Counted from the first letter of the stretch, positions 1 to 7,891 are shown. The stretch is 64,000 nt of DNA from Flavobacterium marginilacus (GCF_026870155.1 NZ_CP113975.1:2604001-2668000); one strand, 5' to 3'. Notes: generated by a model from the letters alone, not told the origin. Program-made: numbers and translations.

Positions 1-108
1 GGGCATTTGGCTAAATTTAAAAATGGTCTTGTATTTGGGAAGTTTAGGCAAATCCGAAGATAAGGCTTAATTTAATCCCAAACCTCTTGTAGCAAGGGGA
101 CGTTATGC
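1..108 (+). other. attC-like site A (partial at window edge)
   Basis: Right part of a cassette recombination site, cut by the window start. It shares the block GGCAAATCCGAA..AAGGCTTAATTTAA..CCCAAACC with sites at 699, 4497/5147 and 5866. It ends in an R'-type core GTTATGC at 102-108, and the next cassette's R'' box is the exact reverse complement, GCATAAC at 699-705. That reciprocity is the hallmark of integron cassettes. No integrase gene is in view. Confidence 0.75.
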
Positions 109-140
109 GTCAGCCAAGAGCAAATACCCCTAAAAGTTAT

Positions 141-689
141 ATGAAAAAAATAAGCTTAATTTTACTTATACTCGTTCCATTTTTTTGCTATCCACAATTC
201 GAAAAAGCTAATAATGAAATGATAAAAGATACAAACCCAGACTTTGAAAATTATGAAAATTTATTACTTCAAGCAACAGATTATATTTTGAGTAACACTC
301 TTGATGTAAAAGACCCAGACTTTATTGGTGCTTCTAAAATCGTTGCTTTTTGGATGGATAGAGATACTTGGTTTGGAATACCGATAGGCACAAAATTTCA
401 TCAAACATTAAGTAAAGATAAGAATCAAAAATTCCTTAATATTATTTCAATGATTAATTATATTTTGCATCAAAAAGAATCAAATCAAAGGTCACTAAAG
501 AATAAACCTGTCAAAGGGCAAATTTATAAAGACCAAGATGATGTCCGAGAAGTACAACTTGAAGGTGCCAAAATATTTTTAACATATGCCATAAAGCCTG
601 AAAACAAAATTACTTTGAGCACAGAAACCCAAATTTATTTGGAAGCATATAAAAATGGAAGCTTAAAAGAAGAGTTATTGAAAAACTAA
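141..689 (+). CDS. Cassette-borne secreted protein of unknown function
   Basis: 182 residues from ATG 141. An upstream ATG at 105 overlaps the R' core of attC A and would add a non-signal extension, so the inner start is preferred. The first ~20 residues (MKKISLILLILVPFFCYPQF) form a typical signal peptide ending near residue 18-20, so the product is probably periplasmic or surface exposed. The rest is a mixed alpha/beta soluble protein with many Lys, Asn and Asp, and I recognise no family. It is the only gene in this cassette, and its stop lies 10 bases before the R'' box of the next attC site, as expected for a single-gene cassette. No own promoter is obvious. Confidence 0.7.
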   Translation: MKKISLILLILVPFFCYPQFEKANNEMIKDTNPDFENYENLLLQATDYILSNTLDVKDPDFIGASKIVAFWMDRDTWFGIPIGTKFHQTLSKDKNQKFLNIISMINYILHQKESNQRSLKNKPVKGQIYKDQDDVREVQLEGAKIFLTYAIKPENKITLSTETQIYLEAYKNGSLKEELLKN

Positions 690-698
690 AGGCCGAAC

Positions 699-830
699 GC
701 ATAACAGCTACTACAACGGATTTGGGCAATTGGCTTAATCGAAAGATGGTTTTGTATTTGAATGATTTGGCAAATCCGAAGAATGAGCTTAATTTAGTCC
801 CAAACCCGCTGTAGTAGCAACACGTTAGCC
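699..830 (+). other. attC-like site B
   Basis: 132 bp imperfect palindrome. R'' GCATAAC (699-705) and R' GTTAGCC (824-830) bracket arms GCTACTACAACGGATTTGGG and CCCAAACCCGCTGTAGTAGC, which pair at about 18 of 20 positions. R'' matches the reverse complement of the preceding cassette's first bases (GTTATGC at 102). The R' core predicts an R'' of GGCTAAC for the next cassette, which is found once the intron at 4502-5146 is removed. Confidence 0.8.
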
Positions 831-874
831 GTCATTGCAGAGCAACACTGTACACGTAGATATCTTATCAAAAA

Positions 875-1639
875 ATGAACTTCAAAACTTTAAACCCTGA
901 TAAATCAATTGCTCTTTTTGTAAAGAGTATTTTGGTATTTGAAGAAGCTGAACCGAATCTAAAAACAGTGCTTCCATTTTTTGCTGACGGTTATCCCGGA
1001 TTAATGTTACAAGATACCGAAAATGGGTTATTTGTAAACCCATACAATAAACAAATGCCTTTTTTATTCCTTTACGGACAAACCATAAAGCCAATAGAAT
1101 TAGTCATAAATGGATCATATAATCTCATAATTTTTCAATTATATCCATTTGTTCTAAAAAGTTTTTTCAATGTTACAGCAAAAGATATTAATGACGGTTG
1201 CTATGACTTGCAACAATTAGAGAGTGCCAGCAAAATAACAAGACAACTCATTGAAAGTAAGGGACATGAAAAAAGAATTACTATTTTATCAAATCTGCTT
1301 TTCAAAATCTTCCAAGACAAAAAAGAAACACTTGATTTTCAAATCAAACAAGCCGTTCAAATTATTATCGAAAACAAAGGACAAATTGCAATAGGAAGCA
1401 TTTGTAAGCAAATAAATTTGACAGAACGAACTTTTGAAAGAAGATTTAAAGAAGAAGTTGGAGTTCCACCGAAGCAATTCTCTTCCATTATTCAATTCCA
1501 ACTTTCAATGGAACAATTAACTCAAAAGGATTTTTCTAAACTAACTGATGTCGTTTACAAAAATGGTTATGCCGATCAGTCTCATTTTGTGAAGGTTTTT
1601 AAATCATTCACAGGCAAAACGCCAAAGGCTTTTAAGTAG
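875..1639 (+). CDS. AraC-family transcriptional regulator
   Basis: 254 residues with an N-terminal ~150-residue sensor-like domain of the DUF6597/AraC type seen in Bacteroidota. The C-terminal AraC double helix-turn-helix runs from about residue 165 to 254: first HTH IGSICKQINLTERTFERRF, second around VVYKNGYADQSHFVKVFK, ending in the usual TGKTPKAFK. It is the first gene of a four-gene module in cassette 2 and probably controls the NmrA / DUF1772 / cytochrome c genes behind it. The start lies 45 bases after the R' core at 824-830. The effector is unknown. Confidence 0.9.
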   Translation: MNFKTLNPDKSIALFVKSILVFEEAEPNLKTVLPFFADGYPGLMLQDTENGLFVNPYNKQMPFLFLYGQTIKPIELVINGSYNLIIFQLYPFVLKSFFNVTAKDINDGCYDLQQLESASKITRQLIESKGHEKRITILSNLLFKIFQDKKETLDFQIKQAVQIIIENKGQIAIGSICKQINLTERTFERRFKEEVGVPPKQFSSIIQFQLSMEQLTQKDFSKLTDVVYKNGYADQSHFVKVFKSFTGKTPKAFK

Positions 1640-1687
1640 AAAAACCACTTTGTCGGTTTTATACAATTCTATGACTTAACCCTATCT

Positions 1688-1695
1688 TAATTTTG
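1688..1695 (+). promoter_or_regulatory. Bacteroidota -7 promoter element upstream of the NmrA gene
   Basis: TAATTTTG matches the TAnnTTTG consensus and lies 26 bases before the ATG at 1721. No well-spaced -33 element is clear (TTTG at 1649-1652 is too far). It suggests that this large cassette carries its own promoter. Confidence 0.45.
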
Positions 1696-1720
1696 CATCA
1701 TACTTTTAAACAATAAAAAT

Positions 1721-2545
1721 ATGAGCAATTCCATTTTAGTTTTAGGTAGTACAGGTAAAACAGGCAAACGAGTTGCCGAGCGTTTACAAAATCTTCAATT
1801 ACCCATTCGTTTAGGTTCAAGAAACGGACAACCATCTTTTAATTGGGATGAACCGAGCAATTGGCACGAAGTCCTTACTGGAATTCAAAGTGTTTACATC
1901 ACCTTTCAACCTGATTTAGCCGTACCGCAATCCATAGAAAAAATCAAACAATTTACTGAAATTGCCAAACAACACAATGTAAAGCAATTGGTGCTTTTGT
2001 CTGGTAGAGGCGAAAAAGAAGCAGAAGCTTGTGAACAAATAGTTATTCAATCAGGACTGAACTGGACAATTATTAGAGCAAGTTGGTTCATGCAAAATTT
2101 TAGCGAAAACTTTTTACTCGATTCTATTTTAAGTAATAAAGTTGTTCTCCCTACTATCAAAGCATTAGAACCTTTTGTTGATGCAGACGACATTGCAGAC
2201 GTTGCAGTAGCGGCATTAACGGACAGTAAGCATTCTAACAAAATCTACGAACTTACTGGTACAGACCTATTGTCTTTTCAATCGACAACCAACCAAATCG
2301 CAACAGCATTAAACAAACCAATTGCTTACCAAGAAATAGAAATGTACGACTATGTGGCTGCATTGCAATCCTACCAATTACCAGAAGATTTTATTTGGTT
2401 AGTGCAGTATTTATTTACCGAAGTGCTTGACGGAAGAAACGAATCCTTGAGCAATGACATAGAAACTGTTTTAGGCAGAAAGCCTACATCGTTTCACGAA
2501 TACATATCAAAAACTTTAAAAACTGGAATATGGAAAGTTCAATAA
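1721..2545 (+). CDS. NmrA-like / NAD(P)-binding oxidoreductase
   Basis: 274 residues with an N-terminal Rossmann dinucleotide-binding motif (LVLGSTGKTGKRVAERL, GxTGxxG type) and the NmrA/atypical SDR layout: VYITFQPD, VKQLVLLSGRGE, WTIIRASWFMQNF and FVDADDIADVAVAAL. Relatives are NAD(P)H-dependent quinone reductases or redox sensors (QorB type). The typical SDR Tyr-x3-Lys is not evident, as in the NmrA group. The 3' end overlaps the DUF1772 gene start by 16 bases, so the two are probably translationally coupled. It follows the AraC gene in cassette 2. Confidence 0.88.
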   Translation: MSNSILVLGSTGKTGKRVAERLQNLQLPIRLGSRNGQPSFNWDEPSNWHEVLTGIQSVYITFQPDLAVPQSIEKIKQFTEIAKQHNVKQLVLLSGRGEKEAEACEQIVIQSGLNWTIIRASWFMQNFSENFLLDSILSNKVVLPTIKALEPFVDADDIADVAVAALTDSKHSNKIYELTGTDLLSFQSTTNQIATALNKPIAYQEIEMYDYVAALQSYQLPEDFIWLVQYLFTEVLDGRNESLSNDIETVLGRKPTSFHEYISKTLKTGIWKVQ

Positions 2546-2725
2546 ATCTAAATTTCTTCCAACTCATTCAATTTATTGCAATTGTACTGACGGGTTTATT
2601 GGCAGGACTTTTTTACGGTTACAACTGTTCCGTAATAAAAGGTTTGGGAAACTTACAAGATGAATTTTATTTACAATCATTCCAATCAATCAACAAAGCA
2701 ATACAAAATCCTTATTTCTTTTTAA

Positions 2726-3735
2726 CCTGAACTCGATTAATAATTTTGGTTGAAAATTTTGTAGAAAAAGGTAAAATTTAGTATATTTAAATTTCTGACA
2801 ATTAAATATTTAACTAAACTCTACCTTATGATTTGTTTTGATAAAATTACAGATATTTTTTCTATTGTTGATGAATTTTGCAAAGATTTTGATAAAACCA
2901 CACAGTCTTTTCTGCTAGGAAAACCTTCCAAACGTCCTTCGATTATGTCAAAATCAGAAGTAATTACAATTTATTTACTTTTTCATTTGAGTGGTTTTCG
3001 CTGTTTCAAGCATTATTACATTTTTTATGTCCAAAAGCATATGCAAAATGAATTTCCTAATACAGTTTCTTATAATCGCTTTTTAGAACTAATGCAAAGT
3101 GTTCTTTTGCCAATGACAATTTTTGCCAAAACCTGTTGCTTAGGCAATTGCACAGGCATTTCGTTTGTAGACTCAACACCAATTAGAGTTTGTAAAAACA
3201 AACGAATCAGTAGAAACAAAGTTTTTAAAGGTATTGCCACTACAGGGAAATCTACAATGGGCTGGTTTCATGGGTTTAAACTCCACATCATCATTAATGA
3301 CAAAGGAGAATTGTTAAGTTTTGCTGTAACTCAAGCCAACGTAGATGATAGAGAGCCACTGAAAAATGAGGGCTTTTTGAATGCTATTTTCGGAAAACTA
3401 TTTGGTGATAAAGGATATATAAGCGAGAAACTCTCTCAATTATTATTTGTTGATGGAATCCAATTAATTACAAGTATTCGAAATAATATGAAAAATAGTT
3501 TGATGGAAATGAGTGATAAAATTTTACTCCGTAAACGTTCAATAATAGAAACGGTTAACGATGAACTTAAAAATATTTGCCAAGTTGAACATTCTAGACA
3601 TCGTTCATTTACCAACTTTTTGTCAAATCTTATCGCTGGAATAATTGCTTATAATTTTCTGCCTAAAAAACCTTCTTTGAAATACGAAACGATTAAAACT
3701 AACCAATTGGCTGTATTTTATTAATCGAGTTCAGG
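2726..3735 (+). mobile_element. IS982-family insertion sequence, complete
   Basis: 1010 bp element with perfect 18 bp terminal inverted repeats (CCTGAACTCGATTAATAA at 2726 and its reverse complement ending at 3735). It is flanked by a 7 bp direct repeat TTTTTAA (2719-2725 and 3736-3742), consistent with the 7-9 bp duplications of IS982 elements. It carries one full transposase gene and disrupts the DUF1772 gene. The perfect ends and clean duplication suggest a recent insertion. Confidence 0.93.
2828..3724 (+). CDS. IS982-family transposase
   Basis: 298 residues, full length for the family. It has the DDE core with DSTPIRVCKNKRISRNKVFKG around the first Asp, GWFHGFKLHIIINDKGELLSF, FGDKGYIS for the second Asp, and the C-terminal RSIIETVNDELKNICQVEHSRHRS segment containing the catalytic Glu. 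All key motifs are present without frameshift, so it is probably active. It fills almost the whole element, and the stop lies within the right inverted repeat region. Confidence 0.93.
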   Translation: MICFDKITDIFSIVDEFCKDFDKTTQSFLLGKPSKRPSIMSKSEVITIYLLFHLSGFRCFKHYYIFYVQKHMQNEFPNTVSYNRFLELMQSVLLPMTIFAKTCCLGNCTGISFVDSTPIRVCKNKRISRNKVFKGIATTGKSTMGWFHGFKLHIIINDKGELLSFAVTQANVDDREPLKNEGFLNAIFGKLFGDKGYISEKLSQLLFVDGIQLITSIRNNMKNSLMEMSDKILLRKRSIIETVNDELKNICQVEHSRHRSFTNFLSNLIAGIIAYNFLPKKPSLKYETIKTNQLAVFY

Positions 3736-4062
3736 TTTTTAAGTTTTATGGGTAGCTTTATTGTATTGCCTTTGGCAACTTGGTTGAGTTCATCCAACTC
3801 AACAGCAATATCATTTTATTTTTTTTTATCAGCTACTTGTGTTTATACTATTGGTGTTTTGGGAGTTACCATTTTAGGTAATGTTCCACTCAATGAGCAA
3901 TTAGCCAACTTATCCATTATAAATGCTTCAAAAACTGAAGTTTCTCAAATGAGAGTACTTTTTGAAAACACTTGGAACAAATACCACACCATAAGAACAG
4001 TTGCTGCTATTATTACATTCTGTTTGACAATTTTGGCATTGATAAAAAATAAAATCTAACTT

Positions 4063-4458
4063 ATGAAATTCATAAAATTAATTTCTTTGAGCTTGATAAC
4101 AATTTTGCAGTTCTCCTGTAACCGACAAATTTTTTCTACAAATGGGGAAACCATCTACAAAACAGGCAAAAACTTAAAAGGTGAAAAAATGCTTGATAAA
4201 AAAGCTTCAAGAATAACAATCGTAAATAGTTGTAAAACCTGTCACGGAAAAAATGGCGATGCAATGCAAAAAGTTTCTATAAAGTTTAGCTATCTTTCTA
4301 ATCGAAACAATTTTACTATTCCATATACCGATAGTTTATTGTATCGTTTTCTTGATAACGACATAAAAAGTGACGGGACAAAAGCTAACATTGGTGTAAT
4401 TTGGAAAATGAATGACCAAGACAAAAAAGACCTTTTAGAATATTTGAAAACTTTGTAA
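4063..4458 (+). CDS. c-type cytochrome, lipoprotein
   Basis: 131 residues. The signal sequence MKFIKLISLSLITILQFSC has a lipobox Cys at residue 19, so the protein is probably anchored in a membrane facing the periplasm. A single haem-binding motif CKTCH (residues ~56-60) with following GKNGD and a late Met (VIWKM) as likely sixth ligand define a small monohaem class I cytochrome. It is the last gene of the AraC / NmrA / DUF1772 module in cassette 2, 3 bases after the DUF1772 remnant. It probably takes part in electron transfer linked to the oxidoreductase, which is inference. Confidence 0.85.
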   Translation: MKFIKLISLSLITILQFSCNRQIFSTNGETIYKTGKNLKGEKMLDKKASRITIVNSCKTCHGKNGDAMQKVSIKFSYLSNRNNFTIPYTDSLLYRFLDNDIKSDGTKANIGVIWKMNDQDKKDLLEYLKTL

Positions 4459-4501
4459 ATTTAGGAATGCCAAAACCAAATCGAAAAGCAACGAACGGCT
4501 A

Positions 4502-5146
4502 ATCGAGTAGACGGCTCCGCCCCAAACGGAACGGAGTGCGCCTCTCACACCACCGAGCGTACGGGTCACGTACTCGGCGGTTCGCAAATCATCATCCAAA
4601 AGCTCTTTACACCTTTTGGGCTATCCATAATTTACTTTAAGATTAGGCTAAGTAAACTTTCCTAATCGAATTTCTTGGAGATTTGCGTTCAGTCCTTCCT
4701 TGTTTGTGAGTCCTGTGCGGTATCTATTCGCAACTCGTTGCCCCAAGTACTATGACCTCTGCTGACTTCTCTTTCTAATGTTCTCGACATTCAAGAGACC
4801 TCCCCTGGTAAGAGCTTTTTCCTTCATCCAATTCCTGCGCCATCTACAAATCAACGATTTTGGTAATCTTCGGACGTTGCGTTGGTGTGGACGCTTATCC
4901 CCTGTCAAATGCCTCGTATACAGTTTCTGTTCGTCAGTACCGGATTTTGCCGGTTCGCTTCCTTCAATTCTAGCTTCACAGCTAACAACCTTGCGACGTG
5001 CTAATGGTTCGGGTTTTCAATCCGCCCATAAGGGACTTGCACCCTCTGGAAAAATAACACGCTGTAAGATTTGTTTTCTAATTGGAAATTTGTATTTTTC
5101 AATTTTTATCAAAGCTTACAGCGTGTGTCCTGCTCATGCAGGGCAC
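4502..5146 (-). mobile_element. ORF-less group II intron (IIC-attC type) inserted in an attC R'' box
   Basis: 645 bp on the minus strand. The 5' end is GTGCCC (5146-5141) and the 3' end is CTACTCGAT (to 4502). Domain V is recognisable at about 4549-4585 (the CCGAGCGTACG / CGTACTCGG hairpin) with the D6 hairpin at about 4508-4545. Upstream intron landmarks seen on the minus strand are GGGTGCAAGTCCC, GCGAACCGG, and GAGAAGTCAGCAGAGGTC near 4750, the segment that normally lies near the reverse-transcriptase gene; that gene is missing. Removing 4502-5146 rebuilds GGCTA+AC, the exact R'' box predicted for cassette 2. The splice target therefore matches group IIC-attC introns. It depends on a maturase from elsewhere. 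No protein is called inside it. Confidence 0.85.
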
Positions 5147-5276
5147 ACACACTTGCTACAATAGATTTGGGCAATTGGCTTAATTTGAAAATGGTCTTGT
5201 ACTTGGGAAGTTTAGGCAAATCCGAAAATAAGGCTTAATTTAACCCCAAACCTCTTGTAGCAAGGGAACGTTATGC
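5147..5276 (+). other. attC-like site C (R'' box split by group II intron)
   Basis: With the intron removed, the site runs from GGCTA (4497-4501) joined to ACACACTTGCTACAA (5147 on) to the R' core GTTATGC at 5270-5276. The arms CTTGCTACAA and TTGTAGCAAG pair. The central block is shared with sites A, B and D. R'' GGCTAAC is the reverse complement of the R' core at 824-830, closing cassette 2 (825-5270). Confidence 0.8.
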
Positions 5277-5279
5277 CTC

Positions 5280-5480
5280 ATGCTAAAAAACCGAAAGATG
5301 AGCGAAAGAAAAAATCGTAAACGAAATAAAGAAATAAAAGCTGAAGACGTTGAATTTGATAGCGATGAAAATTTTGCTTTTATTGTGGGATACACTTCTG
5401 GTGGTGCACCGTATGGATTGACACACGAAGAGATGAATGATATTGAAAAAGAAAACCACGAAACTGACTATATAATATAA
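5280..5480 (+). CDS. Small cassette protein, unknown function
   Basis: 66 residues from ATG 5280; an alternative ATG at 5298 gives 60. The first ATG is only 3 bases after the attC R' core, so any ribosome-binding signal for it would have to lie in the attC site. The product is highly basic at the N-terminus (SERKNRKRNK) and acidic afterwards, with a segment FIVGYTSGGAPYGLTHEEM that I recall from small proteins often paired with a second small gene. The next gene starts 10 bases downstream. A toxin-antitoxin or similar pair is possible, but I have no direct proof. Confidence 0.6.
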   Translation: MLKNRKMSERKNRKRNKEIKAEDVEFDSDENFAFIVGYTSGGAPYGLTHEEMNDIEKENHETDYII

Positions 5481-5490
5481 AAGAAAATAA

Positions 5491-5871
5491 ATGTCAACTG
5501 GAGAAGCGCATACAATTTGGTTTCCTGAATTAAAACAGCTTTTAAAAGAAAATTGGAAAGAAAATTTGACAATTACAAAACAGTTTAAACTTGTAGCTGA
5601 ATTAGATAATAAACTGAATCAAATTAGAGCCGAAAAAAATATTCAAGCTCCAATGATGTGGTGTCCAAAATGCCAAGAAAGACATCGCTCAAAGCTTAGG
5701 TCAATTTCTATAACCGCAATGTATTTTGCTTTAAAAAAATTTGATAATTGTACCGAAATTCAGTTTGTTGAATTAATAAAGAATTGGAAAATATATTCCA
5801 AAGAGAAAAACCTTGACATTTATGGAAAGGAAGTGAATAAAACCAATATAGAAGAAAGCACGAAGGCATAA
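5491..5871 (+). CDS. Small cassette protein with CxxC motif
   Basis: 126 residues, 10 bases after the previous gene and clearly in the same cassette. It has a CPKC pair (WCPKCQERHRSKLRSISITAM, residues ~57-75) with a nearby His that could bind zinc or a nucleic acid, followed by a helical stretch (ALKKFDNCTEIQFVELIKNWKIY). I recognise no family. The stop codon lies inside the R'' box of attC D (5866-5872), a common arrangement where the cassette is as short as possible. It probably works with the 5280 gene. Confidence 0.65.
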   Translation: MSTGEAHTIWFPELKQLLKENWKENLTITKQFKLVAELDNKLNQIRAEKNIQAPMMWCPKCQERHRSKLRSISITAMYFALKKFDNCTEIQFVELIKNWKIYSKEKNLDIYGKEVNKTNIEESTKA

Positions 5872-5998
5872 CAGCTACTACAACGGATTTGGGCATTAGG
5901 CTTAATGGAAAGTTGGTTTTGTATCTGGAATTATTTGGCAAATCCGAAAATAAGGCTTAATTTAACCCCAAACCCGCTGTAGTAGCAACACGTTAGCA
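5866..5998 (+). other. attC-like site D
   Basis: 133 bp. R'' GCATAAC (5866-5872) is the reverse complement of the R' core at 5270-5276, which closes cassette 3. R' GTTAGCA (5992-5998) predicts TGCTAAC for the next cassette, and TGCTA is found at 6674-6678 directly followed by another intron end. The arms are GCTACTACAACGGATTTGGG and CCCAAACCCGCTGTAGTAGC, nearly identical to site B. Confidence 0.8.
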
Positions 5999-6034
5999 GG
6001 CAGTTTAAAGAACCGAAACAGAAATGATAAATAT

Positions 6035-6559
6035 ATGAACATTAACGATTTTAAGTATTCATACAATAGATTTTATAAAATCTATCGAGTAAAATTATTT
6101 GAACACGGTAAATGGCAAAAATGTACGTATGATAAAAAGAACTTTGAATTTCTCATAAATAACAATTTAAAAAATAATGACGAAATAAAAAACTTTCCTT
6201 ACAAGCCATACTTATTTTTTATAATTAAATGGTGGCTTATGAATTTGTGGAAGTGGATAAAAATAAATGACCCGAAAATTAAAAACATACAGGACAGTGG
6301 AACCTTATGGGTTTTAGGTTTGTTATGTACAATTTTTATCTCAAACAGTTGGATAAACAGCAAAGAAAACAATGAAACAACCAAAGATGAAAAGGAAATG
6401 CAATTAAAAGAGCAAACCATCCAGAATTATAAAGTTTTGACAGATTCTCTTTTGATAGAAATAAAGCAAAAGGAATCAATAATAAAGGATTTCGTATTAG
6501 CTCATCAAAAAGACAGTATTTTAAAGAGTAAAAACGATTCTTTAAAAACAAAACAATAA
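6035..6559 (+). CDS. Cassette membrane-anchored protein, unknown function
   Basis: 174 residues. The N-terminal half is soluble and basic (FKYSYNRFYKIYRVKLFEHGKWQKC), followed by hydrophobic segments around residues 65-78 (FFIIKWWLMNLW) and 96-110 (LWVLGLLCTIFISNSW). A long charged coiled-coil-like tail follows (KEMQLKEQTIQNYKVLTDSLLIEIKQKESII, to the end). No known domain is recognised. It is the only gene of cassette 4, which begins at 5993 and whose R'' box (TGCTA..) at 6674 is broken by intron sequence. Whether it is expressed is unknown. Confidence 0.65.
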   Translation: MNINDFKYSYNRFYKIYRVKLFEHGKWQKCTYDKKNFEFLINNNLKNNDEIKNFPYKPYLFFIIKWWLMNLWKWIKINDPKIKNIQDSGTLWVLGLLCTIFISNSWINSKENNETTKDEKEMQLKEQTIQNYKVLTDSLLIEIKQKESIIKDFVLAHQKDSILKSKNDSLKTKQ

Positions 6560-6678
6560 AATGAAGAAATTTATATTTAATTTTATTTTTTAGCATAATG
6601 TTTAATTTAAAAATGTATTTCCAACTTAAACGGTGCGGAAACTAAACCGAAAATATTGTGGTTAAAAAACCGCTGCTA

Positions 6679-6970
6679 ATCGAGTAGACGGCTCCGCCCC
6701 TAAAGGAACGGAGTGCGCCTTTCACACCACCGAGCGTCACGTACTCGGCGGTTCGCAAAGAGATGGGTTGAGTTCGATGTAAACATCGGTTAAGGATTGA
6801 TAACCACGCTGTTTTAAGCGTTTCAAAGTGATGGTGGTACTCAGAATCGAACTCTGTACAATTGCCCAGCCCCCTTTTCTCGTTCGGCTAAATGCATAGG
6901 CGTGGTCTTGGTCAACTCCAAGCCGAATCAGGTTTTTTCTTTTCCGTTCGGGTTTCTTCCAATCGTGCAA
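6679..6970 (-). mobile_element. Remnant of a second group IIC-attC intron (3' part)
   Basis: The minus strand carries the 3' end of an intron: the end of the maturase gene, then D5/D6, then the intron end CTACTCGAT at 6679, directly against TGCTA (6674-6678), the partial R'' box of cassette 4. The D5 hairpin lacks six bases (ACGGGT) present in the copy at 4553-4577, so it is probably dead. The 5' half of the intron and the rest of the attC site are gone, and the break lies near 6970. Confidence 0.8.
6737..6970 (-). pseudogene. Group II intron reverse transcriptase/maturase, C-terminal fragment
   Basis: About 77 residues remain. The fragment has the conserved end of intron maturases: a WKKP segment with basic residues (ERKRKNLIRLGV), DHAYAFSRTRKGGWAI, and the terminal LKQRGYQSLTDVYIEL. 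These correspond to the thumb/X-domain tail of LtrA-type proteins. The reverse-transcriptase palm with YxDD is absent, so the fragment is inactive. The ATG at 6970 is probably just an internal Met. Confidence 0.82.
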
Positions 6971-7011
6971 TAAAAAAAGTAATAATATTAATTTTTAGTG
7001 GAATCGTAATT

Positions 7012-7794
7012 ATGGGGTTATTTAGTTTTTTTAGTAAAGAAAAAAAATCAGAAACAAGTAAAAATATTTTAGGAATGATTCTTTTAAAAGAACCAAATTC
7101 TATGGATATAAAAAAAGTAGTTTCTGAGTTGAGAGAAAAATGGAATATAGAAATTGATGATAAAGAATCAAATAATGAAACTTCGGTTTTAGAAATTGAT
7201 GGTTACAAAATTGCAATTGCAAATATGAATATTGCAATTCCTGGAGACGAAATTGAAACAACTGCTGAATATAATTACTTCTGGGAAAACGGAAAAGAAG
7301 AAGCTACAAAACATAAAGGACATATAATTTTGTCTATTATGAATGCTGGTAAAAATCCAATTAAAGAAAATTTACTTTATAATAAAATTGCTTCATCTAT
7401 TTTAAATAACAGTAAATCATTAGGAATTTATATTGGAGGCAGAACACTTTTATTGAAAAAAGACTTCTATCAATCGCAGACTAAAGAAATGAATGATGAA
7501 AATTTACCATTATATAATTGGATTTATTTTGGAATCAGAACTGATAACAGAAAAAACTCAATGTACACTTATGGACTTGCAGATTTCAACAAAACAGAAA
7601 TTGAAATTATAGAAACGAAACATTCAGTTGAAGAAGTAAACGAAATGTTACTAAATTTAGTCAATTACATTTTAGTTTCTGATGTAACATTAAAAAATGG
7701 AGAAACAATCGGATTTACTGAAGAGCAAAAACTTAAAATAAGTATTTCTAAAGGTAAATTTATTGACGGAAAAACTATAAAAGTAGCATTCTAA
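7012..7794 (+). CDS. DUF4261-like protein
   Basis: 260 residues from ATG 7012. A longer frame from 6892 runs back through intron remnant sequence and is not credible. The segments MILLKEPNSMDIKKVVSELREKWNIEI, IAIANMNIAIPGDEIETTAEYNYFW and the C-terminal HSVEEVNEMLLNLVNYILVSDVTLKNGETIGFTEEQKLKI resemble the DUF4261 family, whose biochemical role is not known to me. No signal peptide and no clear membrane segment. The gene stands alone after the intron remnant, in an area where cassette borders have been lost. Confidence 0.7.
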   Translation: MGLFSFFSKEKKSETSKNILGMILLKEPNSMDIKKVVSELREKWNIEIDDKESNNETSVLEIDGYKIAIANMNIAIPGDEIETTAEYNYFWENGKEEATKHKGHIILSIMNAGKNPIKENLLYNKIASSILNNSKSLGIYIGGRTLLLKKDFYQSQTKEMNDENLPLYNWIYFGIRTDNRKNSMYTYGLADFNKTEIEIIETKHSVEEVNEMLLNLVNYILVSDVTLKNGETIGFTEEQKLKISISKGKFIDGKTIKVAF

Positions 7795-7825
7795 AAAAAC
7801 GATAAATATTTTGCCGAACGCACAA

Positions 7826-7888
7826 TTGAGTAAAACGGCTTCATCTCCTAATAGAACGGAGTACACCTCATACACCACTGAACATATA
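7826..7888 (-). mobile_element. Decayed group II intron 3' end (third copy)
   Basis: On the plus strand, GCACA followed by ATTGAGTAAAACGGCTTC..GAACGGAGTACACCTCATACACCAC lines up base for base with the two clearer intron ends at 4502 and 6679 (GGCTA and TGCTA followed by ATCGAGTAGACGGCTCC..GAACGGAGTGCGCC..CACACCACCGAG). Only the D6 part and the edge of D5 survive. GCACA would be the leftover of an R'' box GCACAAC, so a further cassette probably ended here. Confidence 0.6.
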
Positions 7889-7891
7889 GAA

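Larger units (their letters stand above)
2530..4059 (+). pseudogene. DUF1772-type membrane protein, interrupted by an IS982-family element
   Basis: The N-terminal part (2530-2725) and C-terminal part (3743-4059) are separated by an insertion sequence. Removing the element and one copy of the TTTTTAA duplication rejoins codon 66 in frame (..NPYFFL-SFMGSFIVLP..) and gives an uninterrupted ~170-residue, roughly four-helix membrane protein of the DUF1772/anthrone-oxygenase-like family. The C-terminal part has the typical GNVPLNEQLANL and TWNKYHTIRTVAAI segments. The gene is broken here, although an ORF starting at 3748 could still make the last 103 residues. The parent gene overlaps the NmrA gene and is followed after 3 bases by the cytochrome c gene. 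Confidence 0.85.

Noticed and set aside
4778-5164. 128-residue plus-strand ORF in the intron
   Set aside because: It reads the antisense strand of group II intron RNA, has no start context and no conserved look.
6892-7011. N-terminal extension of the DUF4261-like gene
   Set aside because: The extension is antisense to the maturase remnant; ATG 7012 starts the conserved protein.
7811-7891. N-terminal extension of the zinc-ribbon gene
   Set aside because: It translates the decayed intron end; ATG 7892 is the sensible start.
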